The notes beneath the pieces are model-generated. The model saw nothing but the letters and a program-made list of their open reading frames with translations. It had not been told where the DNA came from and did not search any database. Both the position numbers and the translations under genes were made by a program. A DNA stretch of 39,855 nt from Nitrosomonas sp. Its GTDB lineage: Bacteria > Pseudomonadota > Gammaproteobacteria > Burkholderiales > Nitrosomonadaceae. The stretch's first letter is position 1. The number at the start of each line of letters is the position of its first letter. This document shows, in pieces, positions 25,440 to 36,400 of this stretch. Location: assembly GCF_022842015.1 (NCBI RefSeq), contig NZ_JALHQJ010000026.1, positions 1 through 39,855 of the forward strand, given 5' to 3'.

Positions 25440-26782
25440 TGTCATTAAACCGGCGCATCCTGTTCAGCGCAACCTTGGTTTTGCTGATTTTTATCGTGGG
25501 AATTGCGTTGACTCTAGATCGTGCTTTTTATGATAGTGCGCGCTTAGGTGTAAAAGATCGGCTATTCGCCAAGCTGCTCATGCTCATGGGAGATGCCGAA
25601 GTTGAAGATTCCAACGAATTGGATGTACCAACCAATTTGCTCGATGCAGAGCTCGGCCACGTCAATTCAGACACCTATGCTTATATCGTCGATCCGACCA
25701 ATACTATTGCCTGGCGCTCCAATTCATCGCTCAACAAACCCATACCGCCTACTGCCTTACTAGAGAAAGGCAAAAAAGAATTTAGCCAAATCATACTCAA
25801 TGATGAACCCCACTTCATCTATCGTTACGGTGTTGCCTGGAAAACCCCTACCGGAGATTATCCACTGACTTTCATTGTCATTACTGATACCGTATTATTT
25901 GAGGCGCAGATTGAGCGCTATCGGGAAGATTTGTGGGGCTGGCTGAGTATCATGGCAGTTTTTCTATTAGCAACTCAAATGCTGGTATTACGTTGGGGGC
26001 TACAGCCGCTTCGCAAAGTATCAACTGAACTTGCTGCAATAGAATCCGGGCAGAAAGAAAGCTTAAAAGGCATTTATCCCAGTGAAATACAAGTATTAAC
26101 CGATAGCATTAACTCCCTGATCAACCACGAACATAAACAACAGAAACGCTATCGTAATGGCCTCGCCGACTTAGCACACAGTCTCAAAACACCACTCGCC
26201 GTTCTGCAGGGCGCAATTCAGGGCGAAGAAGATGAAACGATCCGTCGCAAAACAATTCAGGAGCAAATTGACCGTATGGATAACACCATCCAGTATCAAT
26301 TGCGCCGTGCCGCAACTGCCGGCAGCTCGCCAGGCATGAAGCTGATCTTGCTACGTCCCATAGTCGACCGAATTGTTAACACTGTGACGAAAGCCTATCG
26401 TGATAAGAACCCACACATCACTACTAAGATCAATGAATCCACCGGTTTGCGTATCGACGAGGGGGATTTAATGGAATTATTGGGAAATCTGATCGACAAC
26501 GCTTTTAAATGGTGCCGTCAGAGCATTCATTTATCCGCTGGTTATCAGGGAAGCCAGGTGATTATTCAGGTCAAAGATGATGGTCCCGGTATTCAATCTC
26601 ATGAAATCGCTAGAATTCTCGAACGTGGCGTACGCGCCGATCAATCTACACCTGGTCACGGTATCGGCTTGGCCATCGTGCGTGATATCACACAAGTTTA
26701 TGGTGGGAAACTATCAATCGAAAACAATCCAACTGGTGGCCTCTGCGTTACTCTGTGCTTGAAACAAAGTAAGCAGCACTGA
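25436..26782 (+). CDS. phoQ: PhoQ-like sensor histidine kinase
   Basis: The 448-residue inner-membrane kinase has membrane segments at about 8-28 and 166-186 flanking a periplasmic sensor of about 135 residues. That sensor has an acidic stretch DAEVEDSNELD (about 53-63), like the acidic cation-sensing patch of PhoQ, and then TYAYIVDPTNTIAWRSN. The HAMP-like linker is followed by the phospho-acceptor His248 (DLAHSLKTPLAVLQ). N-box GNLIDNAFKWC and G-boxes DDGPGI and GHGIGLAIV complete the catalytic domain. It forms a coupled pair with the upstream regulator. The sensed signal is not visible from sequence; Mg2+/pH/metal sensing is inferred. Confidence 0.92.
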   Translation: MMSLNRRILFSATLVLLIFIVGIALTLDRAFYDSARLGVKDRLFAKLLMLMGDAEVEDSNELDVPTNLLDAELGHVNSDTYAYIVDPTNTIAWRSNSSLNKPIPPTALLEKGKKEFSQIILNDEPHFIYRYGVAWKTPTGDYPLTFIVITDTVLFEAQIERYREDLWGWLSIMAVFLLATQMLVLRWGLQPLRKVSTELAAIESGQKESLKGIYPSEIQVLTDSINSLINHEHKQQKRYRNGLADLAHSLKTPLAVLQGAIQGEEDETIRRKTIQEQIDRMDNTIQYQLRRAATAGSSPGMKLILLRPIVDRIVNTVTKAYRDKNPHITTKINESTGLRIDEGDLMELLGNLIDNAFKWCRQSIHLSAGYQGSQVIIQVKDDGPGIQSHEIARILERGVRADQSTPGHGIGLAIVRDITQVYGGKLSIENNPTGGLCVTLCLKQSKQH

Positions 26783-27058
26783 TTTTGTTCACAGTGAGCT
26801 TACCGAAACACAAATCTCGAGCGTGATTCTGGCCGATTGCCGGAACGTATTATTAAACGGGGCGGAAATTTTAGTGGTGATATACAACGTATGCGGGAAA
26901 ATAACTCGATGTGCATGGCGCTAACAAAGTATGACGGCAGTTGCTATGACAAGGTTAGCGTTACTGGTTGCACTGTTGCGCAACAATTAAAAAGCTTAGA
27001 ATACTATGTATTAGGAGTGGTAAGATTCTGAACTACGGCAACAGATTCAGGTTGGCAT
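26783..27058. other. Convergent gap, no gene seen
   Basis: About 275 bases between the kinase and the convergent PfkB kinase. A 64-codon frame (26837-27031, plus) has no recognisable domain or ribosome site. No hairpin terminator was found by eye. Confidence 0.5.
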
Positions 27059-27994
27059 TTAGAAAACACGAACACCAAAACTCTCAAAATAATACTGATC
27101 AATCTCATCGCGAGAAAACTGATGATTTTGTCCACCGCGTTGAGCGATTTTTAGCGAACCCATCAGCGAGCCAAGTTGTCCTGCAGTTTGCCATTCTAGG
27201 TTATTGACAATGCCATATAACAAGCCAGCGCGATAGGCATCGCCGCAACCGGTGGGATCGACAATCGCTTTCGGCTTGACACTAGGAATTTCAAATTTTT
27301 TACCGTCGGCGTAAATGATAGAGCCTTGCGCGCCTAGGGTAATGATCAATGCTTTGGCTTTGTTTGCTAAGGATTCCAGATTGATTCCCGTACGGTCTTG
27401 CAACATCTGGCCTTCATAGTCATTTACAGCGATGTAGTCCGCTTTGTCGATGAAATCGAGCAATTCTTCTCCATTATACATCGGTAGCCCCTGACCCGGA
27501 TCAAAAATAAAAGGGATGCCGGCTTCGTGAAATTCGCGTGCGTGTAACATCATGCCATCGCGTCCGTCTGGAGCGATAATGCCCAACCGGATATCACGCG
27601 TTTCTTGCACAGAATTGAGGTGCGAGAAATTCATCGCTCCCGGATGAAATGCAGTAATCTGATTATCGTCCAGATCGGTAGTAATGAAGGCCTGTGCAGT
27701 ATAGGTATCGGCAACATGTAGCACATGCTCCTGAGGCAAGCTTAATTGCTCTAATCTCTTGGCATAAGGTGCATAATCATCGCCAACAGTAGCCATCATG
27801 ACAGGCTCTCCGCCCAGCATTCTTAGATTGTATGCAATATTGCCGGCACAACCGCCGAATTCACGGCGCATCTCAGGAACCAAAAATGCGACATTCAATA
27901 CGTGGATTTTCTCAGGCAGAATGTGATTCTTAAATTGATCCTGGAAAACCATAATATTATCGTAAGCGATTGAACCGCATATCAATGTACGCAT
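27059..27994 (-). CDS. PfkB-family kinase (adenosine kinase-like)
   Basis: The 311-residue ribokinase-fold enzyme starts MRTLICGSIAYDNIM. It has the GG-containing signature FGGCAGNIAYNLRMLGG (residues 46-62). The ATP-site motif DPTGCGDAYRAG has catalytic Asp252; the usual GAGD is GCGD here. Relatives are annotated as adenosine or sugar kinases. It lies 41 bases downstream of gcvPB as the last gene of the gcv operon. Adenosine salvage from S-adenosylhomocysteine turnover would fit one-carbon metabolism, but this is inferred. Substrate is not assured. Confidence 0.88.
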   Translation of the reverse strand: MRTLICGSIAYDNIMVFQDQFKNHILPEKIHVLNVAFLVPEMRREFGGCAGNIAYNLRMLGGEPVMMATVGDDYAPYAKRLEQLSLPQEHVLHVADTYTAQAFITTDLDDNQITAFHPGAMNFSHLNSVQETRDIRLGIIAPDGRDGMMLHAREFHEAGIPFIFDPGQGLPMYNGEELLDFIDKADYIAVNDYEGQMLQDRTGINLESLANKAKALIITLGAQGSIIYADGKKFEIPSVKPKAIVDPTGCGDAYRAGLLYGIVNNLEWQTAGQLGSLMGSLKIAQRGGQNHQFSRDEIDQYYFESFGVRVF

Positions 27995-28035
27995 TATTCG
28001 GATTCCACTTCGATTAATGGTGTTTAATTATTGAA

Positions 28036-29487
28036 TCAGGCATCCGGTTTCCAGGCCAAATCGGGCTCACGCGCAGCCTTAACATCATCCAACTTACGCA
28101 CTGGCATGGTATGCGGTGCGCCTTTCACCATATCTGGTTGTGTCTCGATTTCTTGCAGAATTTCTTTCATTGATGAGACAAAAGCATCCAGCGTTTCCTT
28201 GGATTCCGTTTCGGCTGGTTCAATCAATAAGCATTCGGGTACCAGCAGCGGAAAATAGGTTGTCGGTGCATGATAGCCTTTATCAAGTAGTCGTTTGGCC
28301 AGATTCATCGCAGTTACGCCGGTTTTATCCTTGATATCTTTCAGCGTGACAATAAATTCATGACTGGCACGGCGATTAGGGTAAGCAATTTCAAATCCCA
28401 CTTTGCGCAATTCGGCCATCAAATAGTTAGCGTTCAGTGTGGCAAACTCGGAAATGCGATGCATACCATCCAATCCCAGTAAACGAACATAAATATAGGC
28501 GCGCAACAATACCCCGGCATTACCCATGTGCGCGGATAACCGTCCAATGGATTGCGGTTTGTCTTTTTCAGTGATCCAACGATAGGTATCGCCTTCCTTC
28601 GCAACAATCGGAATTGGGATAAAAGGCAATAAGCGCTCAGCCACGCCTACCGGTGCAGAACCCGGACCACCACCGCCATGCGGGGTAGAAAAGGTTTTGT
28701 GCAGGTTGATATGAATCACATCAAAACCCATATCGCCCGGTTTCACCTTACCCAATACTGCATTCAGATTGGCACCATCGTAATACAACAATCCACCGGC
28801 CTGATGCACTACGCGACTCATTTCAGCAACATTCTTTTCGAACACGCCTAATGTGGAAGGGTTGGTCAGCATCAATCCGGCGGTTTTTGGCCCAACGGCA
28901 GCCTTCAGCGCATCCAGATCGACATTCCCATCTTTATCGGTAGCAATCTCCACCACTTTGAAGCCGCACATTACGGCCGTGGCAGGATTCGTGCCATGCG
29001 CCGCATCGGGCACAATGATTTCAGTGCGGTCAAAATCGCCGCGCGATTCATGATAGGCGCGAATCATCATGACGCCGATCAACTCGCCTTGCGCACCTGC
29101 CATCGGCGTCAAGCTGACAGCAGCCATACCGGTGACTGCTTTCAGGATTTCCTGCAATTCATACATGCAAGCAAGATAACCCTGCCCAGTGTCTTCCGGT
29201 GCCAGCGGGTGCCGAGATATGAATTGCGGCAACATGGCTAACGAATTACACGCACGCGGATTGTATTTCATCGTGCATGAACCCAGTGGATAAAACTCGG
29301 TATCAATTGAGAAATTCTTTTGTGATAGGCGGGTAAAGTGACGCACCGTATCCATCTCGGAAACTTCCGGCAGAAGTACTTTCGATTTGCGCAGCAGGTT
29401 TTGCGGAATTGCAGACTTGCTCGCCGGTTTTGCCGGTGATTGAGAATAATTAAGACGCCCTGGGCGCGAGTGTTCAAATATCAACAT
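28036..29487 (-). CDS. gcvPB: Glycine dehydrogenase (decarboxylating) subunit 2
   Basis: The 483-residue P-protein subunit carries the PLP lysine Lys264 in [17 protein letters not shown]. It pairs with GcvPA to decarboxylate glycine and pass the aminomethyl group to lipoyl-GcvH. Other motifs are [14 protein letters not shown] and [11 protein letters not shown]. Split P-proteins are usual in many bacteria. Here a peroxidase gene separates the two subunit genes: tpx ends 22 bases before this start. Confidence 0.96.
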   Translation of the reverse strand: MLIFEHSRPGRLNYSQSPAKPASKSAIPQNLLRKSKVLLPEVSEMDTVRHFTRLSQKNFSIDTEFYPLGSCTMKYNPRACNSLAMLPQFISRHPLAPEDTGQGYLACMYELQEILKAVTGMAAVSLTPMAGAQGELIGVMMIRAYHESRGDFDRTEIIVPDAAHGTNPATAVMCGFKVVEIATDKDGNVDLDALKAAVGPKTAGLMLTNPSTLGVFEKNVAEMSRVVHQAGGLLYYDGANLNAVLGKVKPGDMGFDVIHINLHKTFSTPHGGGGPGSAPVGVAERLLPFIPIPIVAKEGDTYRWITEKDKPQSIGRLSAHMGNAGVLLRAYIYVRLLGLDGMHRISEFATLNANYLMAELRKVGFEIAYPNRRASHEFIVTLKDIKDKTGVTAMNLAKRLLDKGYHAPTTYFPLLVPECLLIEPAETESKETLDAFVSSMKEILQEIETQPDMVKGAPHTMPVRKLDDVKAAREPDLAWKPDA

Positions 29488-29509
29488 AATCTATGGGCTC
29501 AATCTCAAT

Positions 29510-30007
29510 TTATTGCTTCAAAGCAGCGATCGCCGCCTCATAATTCGGCTCGTCTGCAATCTCCGGAACCAGTTCGGCATGAATTATGGTGTCCGATTCA
29601 TCTAACACAATCACCGCGCGTGCTGTAATGCCTCCAAATGGACTATCAGCGATCAAGACACCGTAATCCTTCATGAAATTGGCGCCACGCATGGTGGATA
29701 ATGTAATGACTTTATCCAATCCTTCAGCATCAGTGAACCGGCTCATGGCAAAAGGCAGATCAGCCGCAATGATCAATACTACGGTATTGTCCATATTACT
29801 GGCCTGCTGGTTAAACTTGCGTGTTGAAATCGCACACACTGGCGTATCCAAACTGGGAACAATATTCAATACTTTCTTTTTACCCGCGTAATTGTTCAAT
29901 GTAACATCTTGTAGGTCTCGATTGACCAAAGAAAATGATGGCGCTTTTTGACCGACTTTGGGAAAAGTTCCTTCAATTTTAATGGGGTTTCCTTTGAGAG
30001 TAACCAT
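29510..30007 (-). CDS. tpx: Thiol peroxidase Tpx lacking the resolving cysteine
   Basis: This is a 165-residue atypical peroxiredoxin of the Tpx family. The peroxidatic Cys58 lies in [16 protein letters not shown]. In E. coli Tpx the resolving cysteine Cys95 lies in SRFCGAEGL; here the matching stretch is SRFTDAEGL with Thr92. Cys58 is the only cysteine in the protein. A one-cysteine enzyme cannot make the usual internal disulfide and would need an external thiol. The gene sits inside the gcv operon between gcvPA and gcvPB. Length and the remaining fold look intact, so decay is unlikely. Confidence 0.93.
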   Translation of the reverse strand: MVTLKGNPIKIEGTFPKVGQKAPSFSLVNRDLQDVTLNNYAGKKKVLNIVPSLDTPVCAISTRKFNQQASNMDNTVVLIIAADLPFAMSRFTDAEGLDKVITLSTMRGANFMKDYGVLIADSPFGGITARAVIVLDESDTIIHAELVPEIADEPNYEAAIAALKQ

Positions 30008-30063
30008 GATTTTTCCTTAAAGATAAAGTTGATAAGTAATAAGCTTGAGTAAACCGCAGTTAA

Positions 30064-31416
30064 TTAACCAAGTGCCTGCTGCATGGCAGCAGCATAATTC
30101 TGCAAGTCAGATTCAGTCTTGGTTTCCGTCGCACAAACCAGCAAAGTATTACCCAATTCGGGATATTGTTCTTGCAAACTGTACCCTCCCAAAATTCCTT
30201 TTTGCTTCAGTTTACTCAATACATCCACAACCGGCTTAGACAAAGTTAGTGCGGCTTCATGAAATACAGGTCCACTAAATGCTCTTTCAACGCCTTTAAT
30301 TTTCACCAATTGCTCAACCAATTCCAGTGTATTGGCATGTGATTGTGCCGCAACCCGACGCAATCCTTCCGGGCCTACTAATGACATAAAAATAGTGGCG
30401 GCGGTCACCATCAGCCCTTGATTGGTACAAATATTGGATGTTGCTTTGGATCGACGGATATGCTGTTCTCGCGCCTGTAGCGTCAGCACGAACCCTTCTT
30501 TATTATCCAAGTCCGTGGTACGGCCAATGATACGACCCGGCATCTGACGCACCAATTCGCTCTTGCAAGCCATAAAACCAAAGTACGGTCCACCACTGGA
30601 CAGAGGTATTCCAAGTGGTTGACCTTCACCAACAGCGATATCGGCGCCTTTGCTGCCCCATTCCCCCGGAGGGGTTAGTAATGCCAGTGCGGTTGGATTG
30701 ACGACGCCGATGGCAAAAGCATTTTTACTGTGCGCCCAATCGGTCAATGCATCGACTTGTTCCAACACCCCAAAGAAATTGGGTTGCGGAATCACCAATG
30801 CGGCAAAATCTTCATGATTCGAATTGGCTAATGATTCAGGCAGAATTTGCCCGCATTCGGTGCAGTAAGGCAATTCGACCACTTCAATTTTTTGATTGCT
30901 GACAATGGCACGAACCACTTGACGATAAACGGGATGTACTGTTTGTGGAATCAAAATGCGTCGTGATGTTTTATGCGAGCGCACCGCCATCAAAGCAGCT
31001 TCAGCCAAAGCCGTAGCACCGTCATACATGCTGGCATTGGAGACATCCATCCCGGTCAGTGAAGCCATCATCGATTGATATTCATACAATAACTGCAAAG
31101 TTCCCTGGCTGGCTTCTGCTTGGTATGGTGTATAGGAAGAATAAAACTCTCCACGCGTGGTGATTTGCCAGACCGCCGCAGGGATATGATGCTCATAAGC
31201 GCCAGCCCCAATGAAGTTTTGATAAAACCCATCTTGAGTGGCTCGCTCCATCATTAGCCGGGCTATTTCCATTTCGCTGAGCCCGGGGGGAACACCTGTT
31301 AGTTCGCCGCTGATTAATTCTTTTGGAATTTCATCAAAAAGCTCTTCAATTGTTTTCGCACCAATGCTAGTAAGCATTTCGGCAACATCTTCTTTGGTAT
31401 GTGGAATAAACGGCAT
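30064..31416 (-). CDS. gcvPA: Glycine dehydrogenase (decarboxylating) subunit 1
   Basis: The 450-residue partner subunit of the split P-protein starts [19 protein letters not shown], typical of GcvPA. It contains [27 protein letters not shown] and the C-terminal AVKxx-like family region with [25 protein letters not shown]-type signatures in two parts. It forms the tetrameric enzyme with GcvPB. It lies 75 bases after gcvH and 56 bases before tpx. Confidence 0.96.
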   Translation of the reverse strand: MPFIPHTKEDVAEMLTSIGAKTIEELFDEIPKELISGELTGVPPGLSEMEIARLMMERATQDGFYQNFIGAGAYEHHIPAAVWQITTRGEFYSSYTPYQAEASQGTLQLLYEYQSMMASLTGMDVSNASMYDGATALAEAALMAVRSHKTSRRILIPQTVHPVYRQVVRAIVSNQKIEVVELPYCTECGQILPESLANSNHEDFAALVIPQPNFFGVLEQVDALTDWAHSKNAFAIGVVNPTALALLTPPGEWGSKGADIAVGEGQPLGIPLSSGGPYFGFMACKSELVRQMPGRIIGRTTDLDNKEGFVLTLQAREQHIRRSKATSNICTNQGLMVTAATIFMSLVGPEGLRRVAAQSHANTLELVEQLVKIKGVERAFSGPVFHEAALTLSKPVVDVLSKLKQKGILGGYSLQEQYPELGNTLLVCATETKTESDLQNYAAAMQQALG

Positions 31417-31491
31417 GATTTATCTAAAGGAATGTAAGAAATAAGGCATTAAAATCGTCAAACAAAAATACATTTCGATCCTAAGACAATC

Positions 31492-31881
31492 TTAGTGATC
31501 TTCGCTCTCGACCAATTCGGCATAAGCAACTGCATCCAATAATCCATCCAGCTCGGCTGTATTACTCGGTTTTAATTTAAACAGCCAAGCAGAATAGGCA
31601 TCTTCGTTTATCTTTCCCGGCTCATCGACCAACGGAGAATTCACTGCAGTAACTTCACCTGAAATAGGAGAATACACATCTGCTGCTGCTTTGACTGATT
31701 CCGCAACCGCGCATTCTTCTTTTTGTTTAAGCACACGCCCAACTTCTGGCAATTCAATAAACACCATATCTCCGAGTAATTCCTGTGCGTGATGGGAAAT
31801 ACCAACAGTTACTGTGCCGTCGGCTTCTGGTTTCACCCATTCATGAGATTTGCTATATTTTAAATTTGTTGGAATACTCAT
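31492..31881 (-). CDS. gcvH: Glycine cleavage system H protein
   Basis: The 129-residue lipoyl carrier shuttles the aminomethyl group between P and T proteins. The lipoyl-lysine is Lys64 in [13 protein letters not shown] chose the ATG at 31881 ([19 protein letters not shown]) because GGAG lies 8 bases upstream; the GTG at 31890 is a less likely start. A HEWV and a C-terminal [14 protein letters not shown] end the protein, normal for the family. Confidence 0.97.
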   Translation of the reverse strand: MSIPTNLKYSKSHEWVKPEADGTVTVGISHHAQELLGDMVFIELPEVGRVLKQKEECAVAESVKAAADVYSPISGEVTAVNSPLVDEPGKINEDAYSAWLFKLKPSNTAELDGLLDAVAYAELVESEDH

Positions 31882-31934
31882 TTTTTTCACTCCAGATTAA
31901 TAAAGTAATGTAATATTTTTTAATTACTTGTTAA

Positions 31935-33026
31935 TTAAACCAATACCTTGCCATTTCGCACAAACGGATATTTCACCACCTTTGCACGCAGCTTTTTATC
32001 GCGCACCACGACTTCAACTTCATCTCCGATGCCTATTCGTGCCGAGATACGAGCCAAAGCAATCGATTGGTTCATGGTTGGCGAAAATCCGCCACTGGTA
32101 ATCTCGCCTGAATACTCAACGCCATCTTTTTGTCCGACAACTTGTTGATGGCCCCGCAGTACACCACGATCAACCAATACCAATCCTACCAATTGATGCG
32201 TAACAGCGGCATCCAACAATGTTTGTTTGCCAACGAAATCACGCTCGCTTTTCAGATCAACCGTCCAAGCCAAACCCGATTCCAACGGATTCTTCGTTTC
32301 ATCCATATCTTGCCCGTATAAATTCATACCGGCTTCCAGACGGAGCGTATCGCGCGCACCCAGCCCAGCAGGAGCGACACCGGCAGCATGCAACGCTTTC
32401 CAGAATGCTGGCGCATCCGCAGCGGGAAGAATGATCTCAAAGCCATCTTCGCCGGTATAACCCGTTCGTGCGATAAAATATTGACCGACAACTGCGGATT
32501 GAAATTGTTTTAATTCTTCGGTCGCTGATTGAGAGTCTGGAATGACTTGCCAGACTTTAGCCCGGGCATTGGGTCCTTGTACAGCAATCATGGCAAGATC
32601 GCGTCTTGGCGTAATCTCTAAATTAGGTGCCAGTTCATCACGTTTTTTGAGCATCCAGGCGACATCTTTATCGGCTGTGCCAGCGTTGACCACGATACGA
32701 AACCAAGCCTCAGACAGGAAATAGATGATCAGATCGTCGATGATACCTGCTTGCGGAGTCAGCATACAGGAATACAACGCCTTACCAGGAAGTGCCAATT
32801 TATCAACATTATTTGCCACCAGTTGACGTAAAAAACCGCGCACATTGTCGCCTTTAATATCGACTGACAACATGTGCGAGACATCAAACATTCCTGCATC
32901 CTGGCGGACTTTATGGTGCTCGTCTAATTGTGAGCCGTAATGTAACGGCATATCCCAACCACCAAAATCCACCATTTTGGCGTTCATATCGCGGTGGGTT
33001 TGATTAAGGGGTGTCATTTTCAGCAC
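31935..33026 (-). CDS. gcvT: Glycine cleavage system T protein (aminomethyltransferase)
   Basis: The 363-residue enzyme transfers the methylene group from lipoyl-GcvH to tetrahydrofolate, releasing ammonia. Motifs are [33 protein letters not shown] and [23 protein letters not shown]. The start is uncertain: GTG at 33026 has GGGAG 8 bases upstream, while the ATG at 33017 is 17 bases from it, so I prefer GTG. It is the first gene of the operon, directly after a tandem glycine riboswitch. Confidence 0.96.
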   Translation of the reverse strand: MLKMTPLNQTHRDMNAKMVDFGGWDMPLHYGSQLDEHHKVRQDAGMFDVSHMLSVDIKGDNVRGFLRQLVANNVDKLALPGKALYSCMLTPQAGIIDDLIIYFLSEAWFRIVVNAGTADKDVAWMLKKRDELAPNLEITPRRDLAMIAVQGPNARAKVWQVIPDSQSATEELKQFQSAVVGQYFIARTGYTGEDGFEIILPAADAPAFWKALHAAGVAPAGLGARDTLRLEAGMNLYGQDMDETKNPLESGLAWTVDLKSERDFVGKQTLLDAAVTHQLVGLVLVDRGVLRGHQQVVGQKDGVEYSGEITSGGFSPTMNQSIALARISARIGIGDEVEVVVRDKKLRAKVVKYPFVRNGKVLV

Positions 33027-33072
33027 GGATTTTTCTCCCGGAAATAAATAAAAGTCATTGCAGATGACTTCG

Positions 33073-33292
33073 CACCCCTCTGTCCTTTTTACCTGAGAGA
33101 TTTACAGATTAGCATCCGCGTGCCCCTTCGGTGGCCAAAAGAATAATATTCTGGCACTCTCCAGATTGCCCGTCACAAGCGGTTCTTAAGGAACAAGTTG
33201 GCTTGACCATGCCTGAGCGATTCCGGGGGGGTTACGCCTTCGGCGGCGCTTCTTAGTAATTAGCGCGCTCTCCTGCTTGGACTTCAATGGCT
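33073..33292 (-). ncRNA. Tandem glycine riboswitch
   Basis: Two aptamers lie upstream of gcvT on the minus strand. Aptamer I has GGAGAG (33273-33268), CCGAAGGCGTAA (33243-33232) and GCTCAGGCA (33218-33210). Aptamer II has GGAGAG (33162-33157), ACCGAAGGGGCA (33132-33121) and CTCTCAGGTAAAAAGGACAG-type residues followed by AGGGG (about 33099-33075). These are the conserved glycine-riboswitch cores. Glycine binding normally turns on gcv genes. The gcvT start is about 50 bases beyond aptamer II, so control could act on translation; no clear intrinsic terminator is seen between. Confidence 0.95.
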
Positions 33293-33300
33293 GAGTGCGA

Positions 33301-33330
33301 ACTATACTCTAGTAACAGCATTTCATACAA
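33301..33330 (-). promoter_or_regulatory. Candidate sigma-70 promoter of the gcv operon
   Basis: On the minus strand TTGTAT (33330-33325) and TATAGT (33306-33301) are 18 bases apart. Start of transcription would fall near 33294, just before aptamer I. The position supports the call, although each box has mismatches. Confidence 0.5.
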
Positions 33331-33443
33331 GCCATTCAACAAATTTTTTGTAGAGAACAAATAAACAGTCCGGGTATATAACAAATGATCTGGCCGGTTT
33401 TAAATCGTTCAGAAACAATTAACATAGCAACGCCTTTTTTAAC

Positions 33444-36400
33444 CTAGGAATCGCCGTTAAGTTTATTCTTGTGAAGTGTCATTAGTGCAGCATTACCTCC
33501 TATTGCTGCCGTATTGACAGTGACGACTCGTTCAGTCGCAAAGCGCTGCAGATAATGGGGGCCACCAGCCTTTGGTCCGGTGCCGGACAATCCTTCGCCT
33601 CCGAAAGGTTGCGAGCCAACGACAGCGCCAATGATGTTGCGGTTGATGTAGGCATTACCGCAACGGGTATGGCGGGTGATATAGTCGATAGTGGTATCGA
33701 TACGGCTATGGATACCGAGGGTGAGGCCGTAACCACTGTTGTTAATGGCAGCAACTACATCATTCAATCGACTAGCCTGGTATCGAATGATGTGGAGGAT
33801 AGGACCGAATACTTCATGCCAGAGCTGGCTGAGTTTCTCGATCTCATAAACGCGCGGAGCAAAGTAGCTGCCCTGTTCGCTGCTTTGAGGGAGCTGCATC
33901 ACTTTGATCAGGCGTGCCTCGTTGTTCATTCGCTTGCTATGTTGTTGCAGATCACCGTGGGCAGACACACTGATGACGGGCCCGATATCCGTATTGAGAT
34001 GCATGGGATTGCCGATGCGTAATTCATCCATCGCGCCGCTGAGCATTTCGAGGATTTGCGGCGCTATTTCATGCTGCAAAAAAAGTACGCGCAGTGCTGA
34101 ACAACGTTGTCCGCTACTGTTAAATGCAGAAATGATAACATCTTTCACCACCTGTTCTGGTAATGCAGAACTATCGACGATCATGCAATTCTGACCCCCG
34201 GTTTCGGCAATGAAAGGAAGGATACATGCGCCTTGAGCAAGCGCCTGATTGATTTGCCGTGCCGTACTGATAGAACCGGTAAAGGCGACACCAGCGATAC
34301 GAGCATCACACACCAGTTTAGCGCCAATTTCTTTGCCGCTACCCGGAATGAAATGTAACACCTCTTGAGGAATGCCAGCTTTGTGCAACAAGTTAATTAC
34401 GTACGCAGCACATAGTGGCGTGAGTGCCGCCGGCTTGGCGATAACACTATTTCCGGCGGCAAGTGCAGCAGCAATTTGACCGGTAAAAATGGCCACTGGA
34501 AAATTCCACGGACTGATACAAATGAATACGCCGCGTCCCATCAGCTGCAATTGACTTCTTTCCCCTGTGATACCAGGCAATGTAATGGGGTGCTCAAAAT
34601 GTTGGCGCGCCTGAGTGGCATAGTAGCGACAGAAATCAATAGCCTCGCGCACTTCGTTGAGCGCGTCCTGAATGGTGCGCCCACCCTCGCGAATAATGCG
34701 CGCCATCAATTCGGCACGCTGCTCCTCAAATAGCTCTGCGGCCCGTTCCAAAAATGCGGCACGCTCACTCGCCCTGCGGTTAGCCCATTCAGCCGCGGCG
34801 TCATGCGCAACACTGAGTGCTTTGTCGGCAGCACTCATATCTGCGAGTAACACTTCACCGATCACCTCAGCACGATTAGCGGGGTTGAGGATAGTTTGCG
34901 CGTTGCCTTTGAGGACTTGACCATCGACGATGGGTGCAGCACACCATGGTTGTCGGCATACTTTTTGCAGTGCTTGATCGAGGTGCTTGTGTGCTTCGCG
35001 ATCAGCAAGATTGATGCCGCTCGAGTTGAGTCGTGCCTCACCATAGAGATAACGGGGTATAGAGATATGTGGATGGTGGCGATCAAGCACACTGACAGGA
35101 TCAGCGATGATCTCTTCCATAGTAATGCGCTCATTAACGATCTGATTAACGAAAGAACTATTGGCGCCATTTTCCAACAGTCTCCTCACCAGATAGGGAA
35201 GCAACGCTTGGTAGTCTCCGACGGGCGCGTAGACGCGGCAATTGAATTCCGGATGCTCATCAAGTACGGTGGTATAGAGCGCTTCACCCATACCATACAA
35301 ACGCTGAAACTCTAAGGAGCGAGATTCAGCCATGACAATAAGGGTGGCAACAGTACGGGCATTATGAGTGGCAAATTGAGGATAGAGCAAATCATTACTG
35401 TCAAGAAGGTGGCGAGCACAGGCAAGGTATGAGACATCGGTCGCCGCTTTGCGGGTAAACACCGGATAATCGTCAAGACCACGCTCCTGCGCCAGTTTAA
35501 TCTCAGTATCCCAGTAGGCTCCTTTGACGAGACGGACTGGAATCTGACGCTTGTACGCGCGCGCCAATTGCGCGAGCCAGTCAATAACAGGAATGGCTCG
35601 TTTCTGGTACGCTTGTACTGCCAAACCAAAGCCATGCCAACCATCAAGCTTGTTATTGCAATAAACGATTTCAAACAAGTCGAGCGAGAGATCAAGACGC
35701 TCCATTTCTTCGGCATCAATAGTCATGCTGATGTTAGCAGCCTTGGCAGCAAGTGCTAAATCCAGCAAGCGCGGTGCCAGTTCGTCGAGCACACGCTGCC
35801 GCTGGGTATATTCGTAACGGGGATGAAGCGCGGAAAGTTTCACCGAGATACTGGGATGATCCAATAATTCACCCTCGCAAACCTGCTCACCCAAAGTGGT
35901 AATAGCGTGGTGATAAGCGTCCCAATAGCGCGTCGCATCAGTGCTGGTGAGAGCTGCTTCACCGAGCATGTCGAAGGAATAGCGATAGCGTTTGTTTTCG
36001 TCATCGCTACTGCGCATGAGTGCTTCATCAATAGTGTTTCCCATAACGAACTGATAACCAATTAGACGCATTGCCTGTTTAATCGCCATACGGATCATCG
36101 GCTCACCGCTGCGGCTGACAAGATGATTGAAGGATGATGAGGACGTCTCAAGCTTGACAACCTTGCCAGAGAACAATAGCCCCCAAGTGGACACATTGAC
36201 TAGCCATGATGGGCTATGACCGAGATGGCGGCTCCATTCGGCGTCAGAAAGTTTATCCTGGATCAGCCGGTCAGCAGTAGCCGCATCGGGAATGCGCAGT
36301 AGCGCCTCGGCCAAACACATCAGCAACACACCTTCCTGGGTACTGAGATCATATTCATGGAGCAGCGCATCAATGCCATTCCGAGTCTGTTCTCTATGAC

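Noticed and set aside
26837-27031. 64-codon plus-strand frame after the sensor kinase
   Set aside because: No known motif or ribosome site; it lies between convergent genes.
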